From CAYOKT01 sp964404605 (lineage in GTDB: Bacteria; Electryoneota; Electryoneia; Electryoneales; Electryoneaceae): a stretch of 8,385 nt of DNA. A program made the position numbers and the translations under genes. The stretch lies in the NCBI GenBank assembly GCA_964404605.1, contig CAYOKT010000109.1, positions 1 to 8,385 on the forward strand. Reading direction: 5' to 3'. The notes under the pieces were generated by a model that worked only from the letters and a program-made list of their open reading frames with translations, was not told where the DNA came from and did no database searches. Position 1 is the first letter of the stretch; each line of letters begins with the position of its first letter. Shown here piece by piece: positions 6,735-8,385 of the stretch.

Positions 6735-7295
6735 ATGAGTGTTTTCCCCCCCGCGAAGAGCAGCAGGCGCAGGAGATGGATGCTGCCGGTCGCGGCGCTT
6801 CTCCCGCTTCTGCTCTTCCTTCTTGTCGCCGCCGCGACGGCGCAGAGAGAGACGGCGGCGCAAGATTTCACCGTCAGGAAACTGGATGGAACCCCGGTTC
6901 GTCTTTCCGATTACAGGGGGAAGGTGGTCCTGCTCAACTTCTGGGCCACCTGGTGCCCGCCCTGCCGGAAGGAGATCCCCCATTTCGTCAACCTGCAGGA
7001 GGAACTCAAGGAGAAGGGGCTCGTCGTCCTCGGCCTCAGCGTGGATCGCGGCGGGGTGAAGGCGGTGCGGCAGTGGCTGCGTGACCACCCGGTGAATTAC
7101 ACGATGGCGATGGCCGACGGCGATGTGCTGAACGTGTACCAGGACTACCTGCAGCCAGGGGAGCGCGGGGCGATCCCCTTCAGTTTCATCGTCGACCGCG
7201 GCGGTAACATCCGCCAGCGGATCGTCGGCTACCGGGACGAGGACACCTGGAAGTCGCTGGTGCTTCCCCTGCTCGCGGAGGCGGGATCGGACTGA
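6735..7295 (+). CDS. TlpA/ResA-like membrane-anchored thioredoxin-fold protein
   Basis: The 186-residue protein has a basic N-terminus followed by a single hydrophobic segment at about residues 16-36 ending ATAQ. It is therefore either membrane-anchored or secreted, with the thioredoxin fold outside the cytoplasm. The AhpC/TSA-like core starts near DFTVRKLDGTPVRLSDYRGK and carries the active site WCPPC at residues 73-77, then the cis-proline P148 in AIPFS. WCPPC with this layout is typical of TlpA, ResA and CcmG-type reductants that act in cytochrome c maturation or periplasmic thiol reduction and receive electrons from DsbD or CcdA. It follows trxA by three bases with a TAAGG site before the ATG. 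No cytochrome c assembly gene is visible in the window, so the client remains open. Paralogues of this family are many, so no gene symbol is given. Confidence 0.93.
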   Translation: MSVFPPAKSSRRRRWMLPVAALLPLLLFLLVAAATAQRETAAQDFTVRKLDGTPVRLSDYRGKVVLLNFWATWCPPCRKEIPHFVNLQEELKEKGLVVLGLSVDRGGVKAVRQWLRDHPVNYTMAMADGDVLNVYQDYLQPGERGAIPFSFIVDRGGNIRQRIVGYRDEDTWKSLVLPLLAEAGSD

Positions 7296-7330
7296 ACCGG
7301 TCCACTCGGGAGCAATAGTAGAGCTTGCCC

Positions 7331-7358
7331 TTGACTCCCGCCGCTTTTTACGTATATT
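7331..7358 (+). promoter_or_regulatory. Strong sigma-70-type promoter for the tRNA-tuf operon
   Basis: TTGACT at 7331-7336 (five of six) and TATATT at 7353-7358 (five of six) are separated by 16 bases and stand in an AT-rich island unlike the surroundings. Transcription would start near 7365, about 135 bases before the first tRNA. This is the best promoter match in the window and fits a highly expressed stable-RNA operon. Confidence 0.72.
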
Positions 7359-7375
7359 TACAGGCTACGGAAATC

Positions 7376-7394
7376 AAGCCCCCGGCGGGGGCTT
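7376..7394 (+). terminator. Terminator-like hairpin at the head of the tRNA-tuf leader
   Basis: AAGCCCCCGGCGGGGGCTT can form a perfect eight-pair stem with a three-base loop, followed by a moderately T-rich run (TTCTCGTTGT counted from the stem end). It lies 80 bases after the TlpA-like gene and could end that transcript. It also lies only about ten bases downstream of the predicted start of the tRNA operon, so it may instead be an attenuator or a stabilising 5' hairpin. The hairpin is certain and its role is not. Confidence 0.5.
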
Positions 7395-7408
7395 CTCGTT
7401 GTCGGGAA

Positions 7409-7435
7409 GGGGGAAACCCCGGCCCGCCGGCGGGC
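7409..7435 (+). repeat. Two further hairpins in the tRNA-tuf leader
   Basis: GGGG-GAAA-CCCC at 7409-7420 forms a stem capped by a GNRA-type tetraloop. GCCCGCCGGCGGGC at 7422-7435 is a perfect palindrome able to fold or dimerise. With the hairpin at 7376-7394 they make most of the first 70 leader bases self-complementary. No rrn-type boxA antitermination sequence was seen. Confidence 0.5.
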
Positions 7436-7499
7436 ACGGTGGTCGCGGTTTGTCCTTTTCCTATGACATTCCTCCAGACTTCCGCGAGACAGGCGATAG

Positions 7500-7572
7500 G
7501 CCGGTGTAGCTCAGTTGGTAGAGCCCCGGATTTGTAATCCGGTGGTCAAGGGTTCGAGTCCCTTCGCCGGCT
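7500..7572 (+). tRNA. tRNA-Thr (anticodon TGT)
   Basis: The 73-base cloverleaf is complete. The acceptor is GCCGGTG with CGCCGGC (one T-G pair). The D arm is GCTC-AGTTGGTA-GAGC. The anticodon stem is CCGGA/TCCGG with loop TTTGTAA, anticodon TGT at 7533-7535. The T arm is AAGGG-TTCGAGT-CCCTT. The discriminator is T and no CCA is encoded. It decodes ACA (and probably other ACN) threonine codons and is first in a tRNA-tuf operon, as thrU is in E. coli. Confidence 0.97.
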
Positions 7573-7916
7573 CAGGCTGGCGTTGGGAACCGGCGAAAAA
7601 CGGTTCAGGGCGGGCGAAAGCCGAACGCGCGAGGCTTTCGGGCGAGAGACACGCCGTCCAGGCCCCGGACCGGAATCCGCAGGGCGGTTCAATGTGATCG
7701 GTCCGCAGGCGGATGGTAGCAGGTGACGCGCGTCATGGAGCAGGGAGGCTGCCGCCCCAGCACAGGCGGTTCGCCGCACAACCTGGATCATGCGCGTAGG
7801 TCACCGTTTTGTGTGTTTGCTTGAAGCAGGGCAGGGGCGCGATGGTAGTCCGTCCCCCGCGGTGCAGGGGCGCGAAGCGGGCGTCCCGGTTCCTTGCAGA
7901 CATCCGGAGATCTTCC
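7573..7916 (+). other. Long transcribed spacer between tRNA-Thr and tRNA-Tyr, content unknown
   Basis: These 344 bases contain no credible ORF and no tRNA cloverleaf that I could assemble. Visible structure includes a perfect eight-pair hairpin at 7615-7640 (CGAAAGCC, ten-base loop, GGCTTTCG). A seven-pair long-range pairing joins CGGACCG (about 7667-7673) to CGGTCCG (about 7699-7705). There is a 12-base palindrome TGACGCGCGTCA at 7724-7735. A 12-base direct repeat GCAGGGGCGCGA occurs at 7831-7842 and 7864-7875. A CCGGAG/TTCCGG hairpin at 7904-7918 touches the start of tRNA-Tyr. I could not match it to RNase P RNA, SRP RNA, tmRNA or 6S RNA. It could be a processed spacer or an unannotated RNA. 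Confidence 0.5.
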
Positions 7917-7999
7917 GGGGGGATGCCCGAGCGGCCAAAGGGAGCAGACTGTAAATCTGCCGGCGTACGCCTTCGTAGGTTCGAATCCTACTCCCCCCA
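7917..7999 (+). tRNA. tRNA-Tyr (anticodon GTA)
   Basis: This 83-base class II tRNA has acceptor GGGGGGA with TCCCCCC and a three-pair D stem CCC/GGG. The anticodon stem GCAGA/TCTGC encloses loop CTGTAAA (anticodon GTA). It has a 14-base variable arm with a GGCG/CGCC stem, T arm GTAGG-TTCGAAT-CCTAC, and discriminator A. CCA is not encoded. The long variable arm with GTA is diagnostic of bacterial tRNA-Tyr. It ends six bases before tRNA-Gly. Confidence 0.97.
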
Positions 8000-8005
8000 C
8001 GAGCG

Positions 8006-8078
8006 GCGGGAGTAGCTCATCTGGTAGAGCATCGGCCTTCCAAGCCGAAGGTGGCGGGTTCGAGCCCCGTCTCCCGCT
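8006..8078 (+). tRNA. tRNA-Gly (anticodon TCC)
   Basis: The 73-base cloverleaf has acceptor GCGGGAG with CTCCCGC and D arm GCTC-ATCTGGTA-GAGC. The anticodon stem TCGGC/GCCGA encloses loop CTTCCAA (anticodon TCC). The T arm is GCGGG-TTCGAGC-CCCGT and the discriminator is T, as usual for bacterial tRNA-Gly. CCA is not encoded. Its position matches glyT in the E. coli tufB operon. Confidence 0.97.
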
Positions 8079-8166
8079 CTACGCCAGGATTGAATGTGCC
8101 CCTCCGGGAGCCGGCCGCAGGCACGGCTTTCCCCGGGGCGCCGCCGGCGAGGGATGGTGGTATCCT

Positions 8167-8239
<73 letters not shown>

Positions 8240-8333
8240 CGCAGAGGTACGAAGGGTCGCGGAAAGACGAACGAAGCAGACAGTTGACACGTGAAGGCGC
8301 CGGAGCGAACCGCCGGCGCGGGGAGGTCCACCC

Positions 8334-8385
8334 ATGGCGAAGCAGAAGTATGAGCGTACGAAGCCCCATGTGAACGTGGGGACGA
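8334..8385 (+). CDS. tuf: Elongation factor Tu, first 17 codons only
   Basis: The reading frame from ATG 8334 gives MAKQKYERTKPHVNVGT and runs off the right edge. This is the almost invariant N-terminus of bacterial EF-Tu, the GTPase that brings aminoacyl-tRNA to the ribosome. The G1 loop (GHVDHGKT) would follow just beyond the window. GGGAGG at 8321-8326 is a strong ribosome binding site seven bases before the start. The gene follows tRNA-Thr(GGT) by 94 bases and should be cotranscribed with the four tRNAs. No convincing separate promoter was seen, although a TTGACA occurs at 8284-8289 without a -10 partner. Confidence 0.96.
   Translation, partial: MAKQKYERTKPHVNVGT

Noticed and set aside
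7573..7916. Spacer as RNase P RNA, SRP RNA, tmRNA or 6S RNA
   Set aside because: A short GGTCCGCAGG segment recalled the SRP RNA tip, but the conserved GGAAGCAGC loop and flanking helix are missing. The conserved cores of the other RNAs were also not found.
8284..8289. Perfect TTGACA upstream of tuf as a separate tuf promoter
   Set aside because: No acceptable -10 sequence lies 16-18 bases downstream (the region is GAACCG-like), and tuf is expected to be read from the tRNA operon promoter.

Overview
The window is a GC-rich stretch of bacterial chromosome from a Gram-negative-type organism. Two envelope proteins support that: a lipoprotein with a clean lipobox and peptidoglycan-binding SPOR domains, and a full-length DsbD with a periplasmic N-terminal domain. 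The lineage cannot be fixed from the sequence. The alanine-dehydrogenase-like protein carries a Q-L-P signature in place of the usual H-L-A, which I recall from Bacteroidetes-type homologues. None of the four tRNA genes encodes its CCA end. Together these hint at a member of the FCB group or a related candidate phylum, held with low confidence.

Layout. (1) Positions 1-2423, minus strand: a two-gene operon, an alanine dehydrogenase family gene followed by an acetyl-CoA hydrolase/CoA-transferase family gene that runs off the left edge. The stop of the first and the start of the second overlap as ATGA, so translation is probably coupled. (2) Positions 2424-2721: a divergent promoter region with one plausible sigma-70-type promoter on each strand. 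(3) Positions 2722-7295, plus strand: an envelope and thiol-redox block. It holds a tandem-SPOR lipoprotein, dsbD, an unrecognised secreted protein with three cysteines, a classical thioredoxin, and a TlpA/ResA-like membrane-anchored thioredoxin. (4) Positions 7296-8385, plus strand: a strong-looking promoter, a hairpin-rich leader, then tRNA-Thr(TGT), tRNA-Tyr(GTA), tRNA-Gly(TCC), tRNA-Thr(GGT) and the first 17 codons of tuf (EF-Tu).

How the genes fit together. Cytoplasmic thioredoxin can feed electrons to the membrane domain of DsbD. DsbD passes them through its own N- and C-terminal domains to extracytoplasmic thiol proteins, for which the TlpA-like protein and possibly the unknown cysteine-containing protein are the obvious clients. 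All the active-site cysteines of this relay are present. The tRNA-tuf block has the same gene order as the E. coli thrU-tyrU-glyT-thrT-tufB operon. Here, however, a 344-base spacer of unknown content separates the first two tRNAs.

I see no mobile element, CRISPR array or defence system. The most open items are the glutamine at the catalytic-histidine position of the alanine dehydrogenase homologue, the unknown secreted protein inside the redox block, and the structured leader and long spacer of the tRNA-tuf operon.
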